From positions 1-55,423 of the forward strand of contig JAQWYK010000023.1 of NCBI GenBank assembly GCA_029254025.1: a stretch of DNA of 55,423 nt, given 5' to 3'. The stretch is from Crocinitomicaceae bacterium (GTDB taxonomy: Bacteria; Bacteroidota; Bacteroidia; Flavobacteriales_D; Crocinitomicaceae). Below are positions 35,301 to 43,850 of this stretch, in pieces. The position numbers and the translations under genes were made by a program. The notes under the pieces are model-generated. The model searched no databases. It had not been told where the DNA came from and worked only from the letters and a program-made list of their open reading frames with translations. Each line of letters starts with the position of its first letter. Positions within the stretch are counted from its first letter, which is position 1.

Positions 35301-36170
35301 ATGTCAAGTAGCAGAGGAAGTCAGAGAGTAGGAAAATCAAAACCGACGAATAGAGGAGGGGGAAAGCCAAAACGTGCAAAAACAACCACTCGAACAGGTA
35401 GGGCGATAGAGCCTTCAGCGAGTAAACGAAAGCCAAGTGGGCCGCCGATGCCAAAATTTTCGGAAGACGTTCGGTTGAATAAATATTTGTCGAATGCAGG
35501 TATTTGTTCAAGAAGGGAAGCAGATGTGCTTATTGAAACAGGCGTTGTTACCGTTAACGGAGAGATTATTACGGAATTAGGTTATAAGGTGAAGCCTAAT
35601 GATGTTGTTAAATATGATGGAGAGCGTATTAATACTGAAAAGAAACAATATGTCGTTCTGAATAAACCTAAGGACTTTGTTACTCGTGGCGATGATCCGT
35701 TGGCTCGAAAAAATGTAATGGGATTGGTAATGAGAGCATGCAAGGAGCGCATTTTTCCACTCGATAAGATGGACAGAGAAGCGACTGGTTTATTGCTTTT
35801 TACAAACGATAGTGACTTAACCAAAAAGCTAAACTATTCCAAGCAGAATTTGACACGTATTTATCACATAACAGTTGACAAGCCTTTTCAAGCTGAGCAT
35901 TTGGAGAAAATGATGACCGGGGTTCACATGGACGATGAAATGATGAGGGTCACCAATGCAAGTTATGTAGATGGAAAAACAAGCAGAGAAATTGGTGTAG
36001 AAGTTAAAACTATGCGCACCAAGAATGTAGAACGTATGATTGAGCGTCTTGGATATTCAATTGTCAAAATTGATCGCGTACAATACGGACCATTAACGAA
36101 AAAGGACTTGCCGAGAGGACACTACCGTCACCTCACAGAGCAAGAAGTCGCGTTTTTGAAAATGATTTAG
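35301..36170 (+). CDS. rluB: RsuA/RluB/RluF-family pseudouridine synthase
   Basis: A 289-residue rRNA pseudouridine synthase. An unusual basic, Ser/Arg/Lys-rich tail (residues 1-55) precedes an S4 RNA-binding domain (57-105, RLNKYLSNAGICSRREADVLI). The catalytic aspartate is D158 in KMDREATGLLLFTND. The C-terminal part ends GPLTKKDLPRGHYRHLTEQE. The E. coli homologues modify 23S rRNA (RluB at 2605, RluF at 2604); which site applies here cannot be told. It is followed after two bases by a lipoprotein gene. Confidence 0.88.
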   Translation: MSSSRGSQRVGKSKPTNRGGGKPKRAKTTTRTGRAIEPSASKRKPSGPPMPKFSEDVRLNKYLSNAGICSRREADVLIETGVVTVNGEIITELGYKVKPNDVVKYDGERINTEKKQYVVLNKPKDFVTRGDDPLARKNVMGLVMRACKERIFPLDKMDREATGLLLFTNDSDLTKKLNYSKQNLTRIYHITVDKPFQAEHLEKMMTGVHMDDEMMRVTNASYVDGKTSREIGVEVKTMRTKNVERMIERLGYSIVKIDRVQYGPLTKKDLPRGHYRHLTEQEVAFLKMI

Positions 36171-36172
36171 TT

Positions 36173-36889
36173 ATGAAGAAACTGATTCCACTATTTTCTG
36201 TTGGGTTACTTTTTTTATTCACCAATTGTCAAGAAGCTGAAGATACAATTCAAGAAGCTGGGTTTACGTCCTATTTTTTTCCTACAGACAGTTTGGTGCC
36301 CTATATTTACGTATTCAGCGATGAGAAAAGACCGCTAGATGAACGGTTCTTTCGAATGTATCGTTTAGAAAACGACAGAGATACTTCCTTCGTAGTTGAG
36401 CGCTTCAATAGCTCTTTTAAAATAACAGAAGGGTTCACTTTTAAATTGAATGATTCCCTAACAGTAATAGATCATATGATTGTTGATCGCGACGGGTTGA
36501 AGCGACAGTCAAACGTGACGTCGAATTATTCTTTTCCGATGTACGCACATATGGTAGCCCACTTTATCGCTGATTTTCCGGGAGTCACTGACTCAACGGT
36601 CATTGTTCAAGATTCTAAAAAACATATTTTTAATCCGGATACCACTTACGTGCTATTTGGAAATGAGCTTCCCGCAATTCTTGTGAAAGATACAATTCGA
36701 TGGTACGAATTGAGCTCAAGCTCAAGTGAAGTGCGTGAACAAATGGTTGTTACAGATAACATTTATGTTAAGGGATATGGGTTGGTTGAATGGGGTTCTG
36801 AAGATAAGTCTGTCGTATTCACTTTGCGGGTTGTTTTGAGTGATGCCTGGTGGTCGGAACACGCTCAAGCACCACAAGTTAGGTTCTAG
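36173..36889 (+). CDS. Hypothetical lipoprotein, 238 residues
   Basis: A lipoprotein signal, MKKLIPLFSVGLLFLFTNC with Cys19 in FTNC, starts the protein. The mature part is rich in beta-strand-like segments and aromatic residues (TSYFFPTDSLVPYIYVFSDE, FPMYAHMVAHFIADFPG) without a motif I know. It is tightly coupled to the rluB-type gene (two bases). It is probably a periplasmic or surface protein particular to Flavobacteriales. Function unknown. Confidence 0.7.
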   Translation: MKKLIPLFSVGLLFLFTNCQEAEDTIQEAGFTSYFFPTDSLVPYIYVFSDEKRPLDERFFRMYRLENDRDTSFVVERFNSSFKITEGFTFKLNDSLTVIDHMIVDRDGLKRQSNVTSNYSFPMYAHMVAHFIADFPGVTDSTVIVQDSKKHIFNPDTTYVLFGNELPAILVKDTIRWYELSSSSSEVREQMVVTDNIYVKGYGLVEWGSEDKSVVFTLRVVLSDAWWSEHAQAPQVRF

Positions 36890-36940
36890 TCAATTTTAAG
36901 GCATAATATTTGCTAAATCTGCAGAACAATTGAAAAGAAG

Positions 36941-37327
36941 ATGAATTACTTACTTTATTTACTGGTTTCGGTTTCACTGAGTTTTGCGACTATAAATGTC
37001 ATTCCATTTTCGGAAATAGAAACAGCTTTTCAAACAGGTGATTCCGGAAAGATAATGGAGCTCTCAAAGTCGAAATTGATAATTAATCTTGATGGTAGAG
37101 AAGGTGTTTATAGCCAGCCTCAGGGAAACCAAGTTTTAAAGACCTTTTTTAAGGTAAATCCACCGAAAACTTTTTCTTTTTCATTCAAGGGAACAGAAAA
37201 AAAAATGGGCTCCTATGCGTTAGGACTGTACACTTCTTCAAATGCATCTGTCTTTAAAGTAAGTTTGAAATTCTTAAAGGAGGGAGATGTGTATAAGATT
37301 GAATCATTGGCAATACAAAAACAATAG
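36941..37327 (+). CDS. DUF4783 protein
   Basis: A 128-residue secreted protein with signal peptide MNYLLYLLVSVSLSFATIN and an NTF2/SnoaL-like small domain. Family landmarks are the ALQTGD-like AFQTGDSGKIMELS segment, the QGNQVLKTFFKVNPPKTFSFSFKG block and the GSYALGLYTSS strand. DUF4783 is restricted to Bacteroidota and often lies near rRNA or DNA-modifying enzymes; here it precedes rlmH by 16 bases. No biochemical role is known. Confidence 0.87.
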   Translation: MNYLLYLLVSVSLSFATINVIPFSEIETAFQTGDSGKIMELSKSKLIINLDGREGVYSQPQGNQVLKTFFKVNPPKTFSFSFKGTEKKMGSYALGLYTSSNASVFKVSLKFLKEGDVYKIESLAIQKQ

Positions 37328-37343
37328 TTAATTATCCGAATAG

Positions 37344-37817
37344 GTGAAAATTAAATTAATTTGTGTTGGCAAGACGGGTAAGAAGTTTCTGGAGGAGGGA
37401 GAACAGGAATATGTCAAACGACTTGGGTACTACCTAACTTTTGAAAGAATTGAACTTCCGGATGTAAAACAATCTAAAACACTTACTGAAGACCAAATTA
37501 AGTCTCGCGAAGGCGAAATGATTCAAGCAAAAATCCAACCTGGAGAAAAAGTCTTTTTATTGGATGAAAATGGAAAGGAATTTAATTCCGAACAGTTTGC
37601 CGAGTTTTTACAAAAACAATTTAATCAAGGAGGGCAAGCAATTGTGTTTGTGATTGGAGGGCCTTATGGCTTTACTGATGCGCTTTATAAAATAGCTAAA
37701 GGAAAAATCTCTTTGAGCAAAATGACGTTTTCACATCAAATGGTACGCATGTTTTTTGTAGAGCAACTATATCGATCAATGACAATTCTGAGAGGTGAGC
37801 CCTATCACCATCGTTAA
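37344..37817 (+). CDS. rlmH: 23S rRNA (pseudouridine1915-N3)-methyltransferase RlmH
   Basis: A 157-residue SPOUT-class methyltransferase that methylates pseudouridine 1915 in the helix 69 loop of 23S rRNA. The knot/SAM-binding motif FVIGGPYGF and the C-terminal SLSKMTFSHQMVRMFFVEQLYRS block are signatures, with EPYHH at the end. The start is GTG at 37344 (VKIKLICVGKT). Its stop is two bases from the stop of the convergent nifU-like gene. Confidence 0.97.
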   Translation: MKIKLICVGKTGKKFLEEGEQEYVKRLGYYLTFERIELPDVKQSKTLTEDQIKSREGEMIQAKIQPGEKVFLLDENGKEFNSEQFAEFLQKQFNQGGQAIVFVIGGPYGFTDALYKIAKGKISLSKMTFSHQMVRMFFVEQLYRSMTILRGEPYHHR

Positions 37818-37819
37818 AA

Positions 37820-38071
37820 CTATACCATTTCAACAGCTTCAACACGCACCACTTCAGGCGCTACCTTTTTAACGGCTTCTTCAAGACCCGCTTTGAGCGT
37901 CATTACGCTCATTGAGCAATCACGACAGGCCCCAAGTAGTTGCACCCGAACGACACCCTCTTCAGTTATTTCAACGAGCTCCATATCGCCACCATCTGCC
38001 TCAAGAAAAGGTCTTAACTGTTCTAAGGCCTCATTCACTTTTTCTGTTACACGTTCAATATCTAGTGCCAT
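37820..38071 (-). CDS. NifU-like C-terminal domain protein (Fe-S scaffold/carrier)
   Basis: An 83-residue Nfu-type protein that holds a [4Fe-4S] cluster between two subunits. The CxxC motif is C49/C52 in GACRDCSMS, and the LRPFLEADGGDMELV segment is typical. It starts one base after the mrp stop, so it is co-translated with the P-loop carrier. Together they form a second Fe-S unit besides the suf operon, probably for transfer to apoproteins. Confidence 0.93.
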   Translation of the reverse strand: MALDIERVTEKVNEALEQLRPFLEADGGDMELVEITEEGVVRVQLLGACRDCSMSVMTLKAGLEEAVKKVAPEVVRVEAVEMV

Positions 38072-38072
38072 T

Positions 38073-39137
38073 TTATTTTTTCTTTTGGTCTACTTCTAAG
38101 ACAAATTTACGAACTAATTCATCAAATGCTGCAGAAATCGGTGTGTTTTCCTGATAAACAGCTGGGCGACCAATGTCTCCTGATTCTCGTACGCTTTGGA
38201 CGAGCGGGATGTGTCCCAAAAAGGTTTCTCCCATTCCCTCCGCAAGGTTTTTCACACCATCTCTCCCGAATATGTAATACTTATTTTCAGGAAGTTCCAA
38301 CGGTGTAAACCAAGCCATATTTTCAACTAGACCAAGCACAGGTACTTTAATGTTATCAAGTTTAAACATATTTACTCCTTTACGTGCATCGGCTAATGCA
38401 ACTTCCTGAGGGGTTGATACAATAACTGCTCCATCCAGGGGCACAGTTTGCACCAATGAAAGGTGAATATCTCCAGTTCCTGGAGGTAAATCAATAAGTA
38501 GGTAGTCTAGTTTCCCCCAATGAGTGTCTGTGAACATTTGAGTAAGTGCCTTTGAAGCCATAGGGCCTCTCCAAACTATTGCATTGTCGGCTTCTGTAAA
38601 AAACCCGATAGACATAATTCCTATACCATAACTCAAAACCGGAGTCATTTTTCGTTCTCCGTCTACCTCAATGGTTTGCGGTCGTTCTCCTACTATATCA
38701 AACATTGTGGGCATCGAAGGACCATAGATGTCAGCGTCAACGATTCCAACTTTGTAACCAGCTTTAGCTAATCCCCCAGCTAAGTTTGCCGTAACAGTAG
38801 ATTTTCCTACTCCTCCTTTTCCAGATGCAATAGCGACAATGTGCTTTACTTCCGGAAGGATTTTTCTTCGGGCGGATTTAGCCTCGACTGGTAATCCGAT
38901 TACTGTAGTGTTCACCTCAATATGATCACCAAGAACTCTTTTCAAGGCAAAGTTTACCGCTTCTTGCATTCTTTTTCGAGCGTGGAGGGCTGGATTAACT
39001 ACGTTTACGGTAAGTGAAATAACGTTGCCTTCAATGGCTAGATTTTCTAAAAGATTTTGAGAAATAATATCCTTTTTTAAATCAGGCTCAATCACATTTC
39101 CGAGCGCCTCTAAAACTTTGTCGCGTGTAACTTCCAT
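38073..39137 (-). CDS. mrp: Mrp/NBP35-family P-loop Fe-S carrier (ApbC)
   Basis: A protein of about 354 residues. An N-terminal DUF59/MIP18-like domain (about 1-80) is followed by a ParA-type ATPase with deviant Walker A ASGKGGVGKSTVTANLA. The switch block reads LIDLPPGTGDIHLSL. It carries and delivers [4Fe-4S] clusters. Many homologues have a C-terminal CxxC; I see no such pair here. The ATG at 39137 is preferred to TTG 39152 because a TACCTTTG promoter box (39162-39155) implies transcription starts downstream of 39152. Confidence 0.93.
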   Translation of the reverse strand: MEVTRDKVLEALGNVIEPDLKKDIISQNLLENLAIEGNVISLTVNVVNPALHARKRMQEAVNFALKRVLGDHIEVNTTVIGLPVEAKSARRKILPEVKHIVAIASGKGGVGKSTVTANLAGGLAKAGYKVGIVDADIYGPSMPTMFDIVGERPQTIEVDGERKMTPVLSYGIGIMSIGFFTEADNAIVWRGPMASKALTQMFTDTHWGKLDYLLIDLPPGTGDIHLSLVQTVPLDGAVIVSTPQEVALADARKGVNMFKLDNIKVPVLGLVENMAWFTPLELPENKYYIFGRDGVKNLAEGMGETFLGHIPLVQSVRESGDIGRPAVYQENTPISAAFDELVRKFVLEVDQKKK

Positions 39138-39154
39138 TTGTATAATTTGCAATA

Positions 39155-39162
39155 CAAAGGTA
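39155..39162 (-). promoter_or_regulatory. -7 box of mrp-nifU
   Basis: On the minus strand TACCTTTG, identical to the sufS box, ends 17 bases before the ATG at 39137. It decides the start codon of mrp. Confidence 0.45.
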
Positions 39163-39294
39163 CATATTTGTTCCTCATTTTATGGCGCATTTTTAAGTAA
39201 TCATAGAGTTTAGTAGGGAATAGACATTTTTCAACATTATCAAGGGAGTAATTGACTTGTTTTTTATATTATTGTGTTCAAATCAACTACATAC

Positions 39295-39927
39295 ATGCGA
39301 AAAATTATTCTGTTTGAATTGTCGATTATTTGCCTCTTAAACGCTGGATGCTCGGATAATTCCGAGGCATCGACGCCGTCAACTTCTTCAACAATGACAA
39401 TTTCTGACTCCACTATGGTAATGTCAGAAGTGAATGCCCAAGAATTAGCATTGATCCATCTGAGTTGCCTATCGCGTCTGGATTTGGATTGTAACGATTC
39501 CATTAATGAAGGAGGGGGAGTGCTGTTTGCTCCGTATACTTCTTTTGATAATAAATCTGCTCAGAGGCTTTCTTTTCAAGAAATTTTGAATTTACATGTT
39601 CGAGATACTTTATTGATTTGGGGAGAGTTTGACGGGTCAGGTGAGCCGATTGCAATGACCGCTCAACGCTACTTTCAGCGTTTTGTAAATGATGTAGATT
39701 ATTTAGATTCATTGGTAGAGATAAATAGTGGTGTTTTGCCTCTTAGAGGCAACAGTAGTTCAAAGTTGGAGGAATTATTTCCAGAAGGTGAATTCGTGGA
39801 ATTTTACAGTCCTCCTAGGAATCCTGAATTGATGGGTTTGGACTGGCGTTCGTTGATTTTTGTTTTTGAACAAATCGAAAATCAACTACGTTTAGTTGCC
39901 TTAGTGCATAATGAATGGACAATCTAA
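39295..39927 (+). CDS. Hypothetical lipoprotein, 210 residues
   Basis: The ATG at 39295 gives MRKIILFELSIICLLNAGC, a lipoprotein signal with Cys19 in the lipobox LNAGC; the GTG at 39274 would add seven residues ahead of it. A Ser/Thr-rich linker follows (SEASTPSTSSTMTISDS), then a domain with four potential disulfide cysteines or fewer (two clear: SCLSRLDLDC). The SFQEILNLHVRDTLLIWG and FEQIENQLRLVALVHNEW segments fit a conserved small Bacteroidota domain I cannot name. It ends three bases before the Nramp-like gene. Confidence 0.7.
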   Translation: MRKIILFELSIICLLNAGCSDNSEASTPSTSSTMTISDSTMVMSEVNAQELALIHLSCLSRLDLDCNDSINEGGGVLFAPYTSFDNKSAQRLSFQEILNLHVRDTLLIWGEFDGSGEPIAMTAQRYFQRFVNDVDYLDSLVEINSGVLPLRGNSSSKLEELFPEGEFVEFYSPPRNPELMGLDWRSLIFVFEQIENQLRLVALVHNEWTI

Positions 39928-39930
39928 GCG

Positions 39931-41172
39931 ATGGCAAATCGACGCCCATTGAATAAAGTTTTAGGACCAGGAATTCTATTTGCGGCAACTGCAATTGGCG
40001 TTTCTCATTTGGTTCAAAGTACGACTGCTGGCGCGTTGTATGGTTTTTCAATGCTTGCATTTATTATTGCTGCAAATGTTTTCAAGTTTCCCTTTTTTGA
40101 ATTTGGTGCACGTTATGCTTCAGCTACCGGCAAAACATTGATTCATGGATACAAGGAAATGCATGTTTTCTGGTTATACGCTTACATGGTAGTAACCGTC
40201 ATCTCCACTTTTTTTGTAACAGGAACAGTCGGCATTGTGACAATCGGATTTATGGAGAATTTATTTCACCTAAATGTGTTATTAAATTTTCCATATGCTA
40301 CACACCTAGCTCTTTTTGGTAGTTGTTTGTTATTATTGGGGGTAGGTGGATTTAGCGGGCTTGAAAAACTAATCAAATTACTGGGTTTTGTTCTGGTTAT
40401 CGGGACCTGTGTTGCTTTTTCTGCGGCACTATTTCAGGGTCCTCAATCGAATGAATCACTTTTACCTGACTTAGGGGAGAACGGCTGGCTGTATCTTATT
40501 CCATTAATGGGGTGGATGCCAACCGCAGTTGATTTGTCTGCCTGGAGTAGTATTTGGACTGTCGAAAAGATTAAACAATCAGGTTACCACCCCACAGTAA
40601 AAGAATCTGTACGAGAGTTTAGTATTGGTTATTGGATATCAGCCTTCTTAGCGATTCTCTTTGTTACTATGGGGGCTATGATGGTGTATGGAAGTGGAAG
40701 AGAGGTTCCGACAAGTGGGGTTGAATTTTCTGGATTTGTAATTGAACTTTATACGACATCTATTGGTAGATGGTCTTTTTATTTCATTTCTGCCGCAGCA
40801 TTCTCTATTATGTTTTCCACATTCATTACTGTGTTGGACGGTTATACCCGCGCACTGAGGACGTCTTTTTCTCTGGCCATAGGAAAACAAGAAAGCCAGG
40901 GGAAAGGCATCGGAATTATTTTTGTAATCGCTGCTGGAAGTTTGGGTTTGATTTTACTTTTTCAACAGTTGGGTGACTTTCGCTTGATGGTGAATACAGC
41001 TACTACAATTTCATTTTTGATTGCACCACTTGTTGCTATACTTAACTTTAGGTTGGTGATGGCCGATAAAGTTGGTCGGGAGAATGCACCGAATGGCTTT
41101 ATGAAATTCCTAAGTTATTGTGGAATTGCTTTTTTAATTGCCTTCTCTTTTTGGTTCATCACTACGCTTTAA
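39931..41172 (+). CDS. Nramp-superfamily transporter, divergent in the metal-binding motifs
   Basis: A 413-residue membrane protein with about eleven helices and the GPG-x-L start of Nramp proteins. In canonical Nramp TM1 the metal is held by DPGN; here the place reads AIGVSHLVQSTTAGALYG, with no Asp or Asn. In TM6 the M-P-H motif becomes GWMPTAVDLS. So the proton-coupled Mn2+/Fe2+ site of MntH is missing. A different ion or substrate is likely. It is co-transcribed with the lipoprotein three bases upstream. I keep the superfamily name and leave the substrate open. Confidence 0.8.
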   Translation: MANRRPLNKVLGPGILFAATAIGVSHLVQSTTAGALYGFSMLAFIIAANVFKFPFFEFGARYASATGKTLIHGYKEMHVFWLYAYMVVTVISTFFVTGTVGIVTIGFMENLFHLNVLLNFPYATHLALFGSCLLLLGVGGFSGLEKLIKLLGFVLVIGTCVAFSAALFQGPQSNESLLPDLGENGWLYLIPLMGWMPTAVDLSAWSSIWTVEKIKQSGYHPTVKESVREFSIGYWISAFLAILFVTMGAMMVYGSGREVPTSGVEFSGFVIELYTTSIGRWSFYFISAAAFSIMFSTFITVLDGYTRALRTSFSLAIGKQESQGKGIGIIFVIAAGSLGLILLFQQLGDFRLMVNTATTISFLIAPLVAILNFRLVMADKVGRENAPNGFMKFLSYCGIAFLIAFSFWFITTL

Positions 41173-41304
41173 AAATGGGTTGATAATTTTTCATTTTTGT
41201 GCCTCCAATCGTTATTTTTTCACTAAATTTATACAACAAGAAATAGGTTAGTCTATATAAATCAGGCGTTTGTCTTGGTTGATCTTGTGTATGCCGAGAA
41301 GCTT

Positions 41305-41334
41305 TTTGTTCTTCTTATGGATTAGTTAACTTCG
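41305..41334 (+). promoter_or_regulatory. Candidate promoter of recQ
   Basis: TTTG (41305-41308), an 18-base spacer and TAACTTCG (41327-41334, one mismatch) resemble the Bacteroidota consensus. It leaves about 41 bases before the recQ ATG at 41376. Confidence 0.4.
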
Positions 41335-41375
41335 TATTCCTTATTGAAATAGAGGGATGGAAACAATTTTTAGAT

Positions 41376-43568
41376 ATGGCAGTAAGTGAATTAACGGATT
41401 TAAATCAGGCGCTAAGAAAATATTTTGGGTATGATCATTTTCGGGGAGACCAGGAGGAGATTATCAATAATATTTTGGAAGGAAAGAATACGTTTGTAAT
41501 CATGCCAACCGGTGGAGGTAAGTCCATGTGTTATCAATTGCCAGCATTATTATCTGAGGGTACAGCTATTGTTGTTTCACCATTAATTGCGTTGATGAAA
41601 AATCAGGTCGATGCTATTCGCAATGTGAGTGAAGATGATGCTGTCGCCCATGTACTCAATAGTTCTTTGTCGAAAGGAGACATTAATAGGGTGAAGGAAG
41701 ATATTGTTTCCGGTAAAACGAAGCTCCTATATGTTGCACCTGAATCCTTGACAAAGCAAGCTAATATCGATTTCTTTACATCTGTACCAATTTCATTTTT
41801 TGCCATAGACGAAGCGCACTGTATTTCCGAATGGGGACATGATTTCCGTCCGGAATATAGAAGATTAAGGGAGATCTTTGAGGCGATATCCAGTGTTCCG
41901 ATTATAGCTTTGACGGCCACTGCAACTCCTAAAGTGCAGCAAGATATACAAAAGAACTTAAATATGGGTGATGCACGTTTGTTCAAAGCTTCTTTTAATC
42001 GTGATAACTTGTATTACGAAGTACTTCCGAAAAGAGAGATTGAAAAAGATATTATTAAATACATTCGAACCCAAGCGGGCAAGTCAGGAATTATTTATTG
42101 TCTAAGTCGCAAGAAAGTAGAGCAACTCGCGGAGTTATTGCGGGTTAACGGGATTAATGCTTTGGCTTATCATGCTGGTATGGATGCGGCTACTCGTGCT
42201 CGGCATCAGGATATGTTTTTAATGGAGGAAGTGGATGTTATTGTAGCCACAATTGCCTTTGGAATGGGAATCGACAAGCCCGATGTACGGTATGTGATTC
42301 ACCATGATATTCCCAAATCACTCGAGAGTTACTATCAAGAAACAGGTCGTGCTGGAAGGGACGGTGGAGAAGGTGAGTGCATTGCATTCTATTCATATAA
42401 GGACATTGAAAAACTAGAGAAATTTCTTCAGGGAAAACCAGTTGCAGAACAAGAAATTGGGCGACAACTCTTGTTTGAGATTGTTTCGTATGCAGAAACT
42501 TCCATTTGTAGAAGAAAGTATTTGTTGCACTATTTTGGAGAGGAATACGACGATTCGAAGTGTTCGGAAATGTGTGACAACTGCAAGCATCCAAAAGAGA
42601 AGATGGAAGGCAAAGAATTTGTGGTTAAGCTTCTGAAAGCGGTATTGGAGTTAAAAGAAATGCAACGCGCCAAACATATGTGTTCGTTCATGGTGGGGGA
42701 AGAAACTGCAGAGATTATTTCTTACAAACACAATGAGTTGTCTGTGTTCGCCTCCGGAAAAGAGAAAGACAAAGTGTTCTGGAATGCGGTCATACGCCAG
42801 TGCTTGGTGTCTGGTTTAATTTCTAAAGACATTGAAACGTATGGTATTTTGAAAATGACGGAGAAGGGTGAGGATTTTATCGGAAATCCTACCTCGTTTA
42901 TCCTCGTAAAAGAACATGATTATTCTGAAGGAGGGGATGAAGATATCATGTTAGCGCAGTCTGGAAATAAAGATGCTTTTGATGAGGTGTTGTATCAGGC
43001 ATTATTGGATTTAAGGAAGCAATTGTCTCGTGAAAAGAACATTCCACCATTCGTTATTTTCCAAGAGCCATCATTGAAAGATATGTGTTTTCAATATCCT
43101 ATCACGAAGGAAGAAATGACCAACATTCAAGGAGTAGGTCAAGGAAAAGCTCAGCGTTATGGAGCACCATTTCTGGCATTAATTAGCAATTATGTAGACG
43201 AAAACGAAATCGAACGGCCACAAGATATGGTGGTTAAATCCTTAGTAAATAAATCAGGACTTAAGGTTCAGTTGATAATGAATATCGATAAGAAATTACC
43301 ACTTGAGGATATTGGTAGAGCGCAGGGTAAATCGTTTGAAGAAATCATCGAGGAGATCGAAATGATTGTACAGTCTGGAACGCGTGTGAACATCGATTAT
43401 TATATTAACGACATTTTAGATGACGATAATCAAGAAGAAATTTACGACTATTTTTCAGAAGCAGAGACGGATTCAATTGAGGATGCCTATAAAGAGTTTG
43501 ACGGCGACTATAGTGAGGAAGAATTGCGATTAATGCGTATTAAGTTTATGTCTGAAATGGCCAACTAA
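41376..43568 (+). CDS. recQ: ATP-dependent DNA helicase RecQ
   Basis: A 730-residue 3'-5' DNA helicase acting in recombination and fork repair. Walker A PTGGGKSMC covers residues 44-52 and DEAH is at 145-148 (IDEAHCISEWGHDFRPEY). Later motifs YYQETGRAGRDG and TIAFGMGIDKPDVRYVIHHD are present. The four-cysteine zinc module reads CRRKYLLHYFG and CSEMCDNC. An HRDC domain follows at about 535-610. A C-terminal extension of about 110 residues, acidic at the end, is characteristic of Bacteroidota RecQ. Confidence 0.96.
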   Translation: MAVSELTDLNQALRKYFGYDHFRGDQEEIINNILEGKNTFVIMPTGGGKSMCYQLPALLSEGTAIVVSPLIALMKNQVDAIRNVSEDDAVAHVLNSSLSKGDINRVKEDIVSGKTKLLYVAPESLTKQANIDFFTSVPISFFAIDEAHCISEWGHDFRPEYRRLREIFEAISSVPIIALTATATPKVQQDIQKNLNMGDARLFKASFNRDNLYYEVLPKREIEKDIIKYIRTQAGKSGIIYCLSRKKVEQLAELLRVNGINALAYHAGMDAATRARHQDMFLMEEVDVIVATIAFGMGIDKPDVRYVIHHDIPKSLESYYQETGRAGRDGGEGECIAFYSYKDIEKLEKFLQGKPVAEQEIGRQLLFEIVSYAETSICRRKYLLHYFGEEYDDSKCSEMCDNCKHPKEKMEGKEFVVKLLKAVLELKEMQRAKHMCSFMVGEETAEIISYKHNELSVFASGKEKDKVFWNAVIRQCLVSGLISKDIETYGILKMTEKGEDFIGNPTSFILVKEHDYSEGGDEDIMLAQSGNKDAFDEVLYQALLDLRKQLSREKNIPPFVIFQEPSLKDMCFQYPITKEEMTNIQGVGQGKAQRYGAPFLALISNYVDENEIERPQDMVVKSLVNKSGLKVQLIMNIDKKLPLEDIGRAQGKSFEEIIEEIEMIVQSGTRVNIDYYINDILDDDNQEEIYDYFSEAETDSIEDAYKEFDGDYSEEELRLMRIKFMSEMAN

Positions 43569-43850
43569 TCAGGTTTTTATCCGTCGGTATGAATTGATGG
43601 TCTGTGGAGAGAAAACGATAATTAATGAAGTGTGTCAACAGTTTATAGGGATGTTCAAGTCTATTGTGATAAAGAACTTAAGTATCACAGGATTTAAAAA
43701 CTAATGCTTATTGCACGTTTGTTGCTCCTCCTCAACATATCTATATTTTTCCGATGCCTTAGTGCTGATTCATCTTTTTTCTGTTAGAAAATCATCTGTC
43801 TCATCAACAATTACTACTTTAGCGCTTTGTAAAATTAAACTTGTAAAAAT
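43569..43850. other. Intergenic region recQ-metK, 282 bp
   Basis: This is the longest gene-free stretch in the window. I looked for a SAM riboswitch upstream of metK and found no four-way-junction fold that I could support. TAAACTTG, one mismatch from the -7 consensus, lies a few bases before the metK ATG. The rest shows neither codon bias nor a strong hairpin. Confidence 0.5.

Noticed and set aside
43569-43850. Possible SAM riboswitch before metK
   Set aside because: I could not lay out the paired helices or conserved core of a SAM aptamer; a covariance-model search would be decisive.
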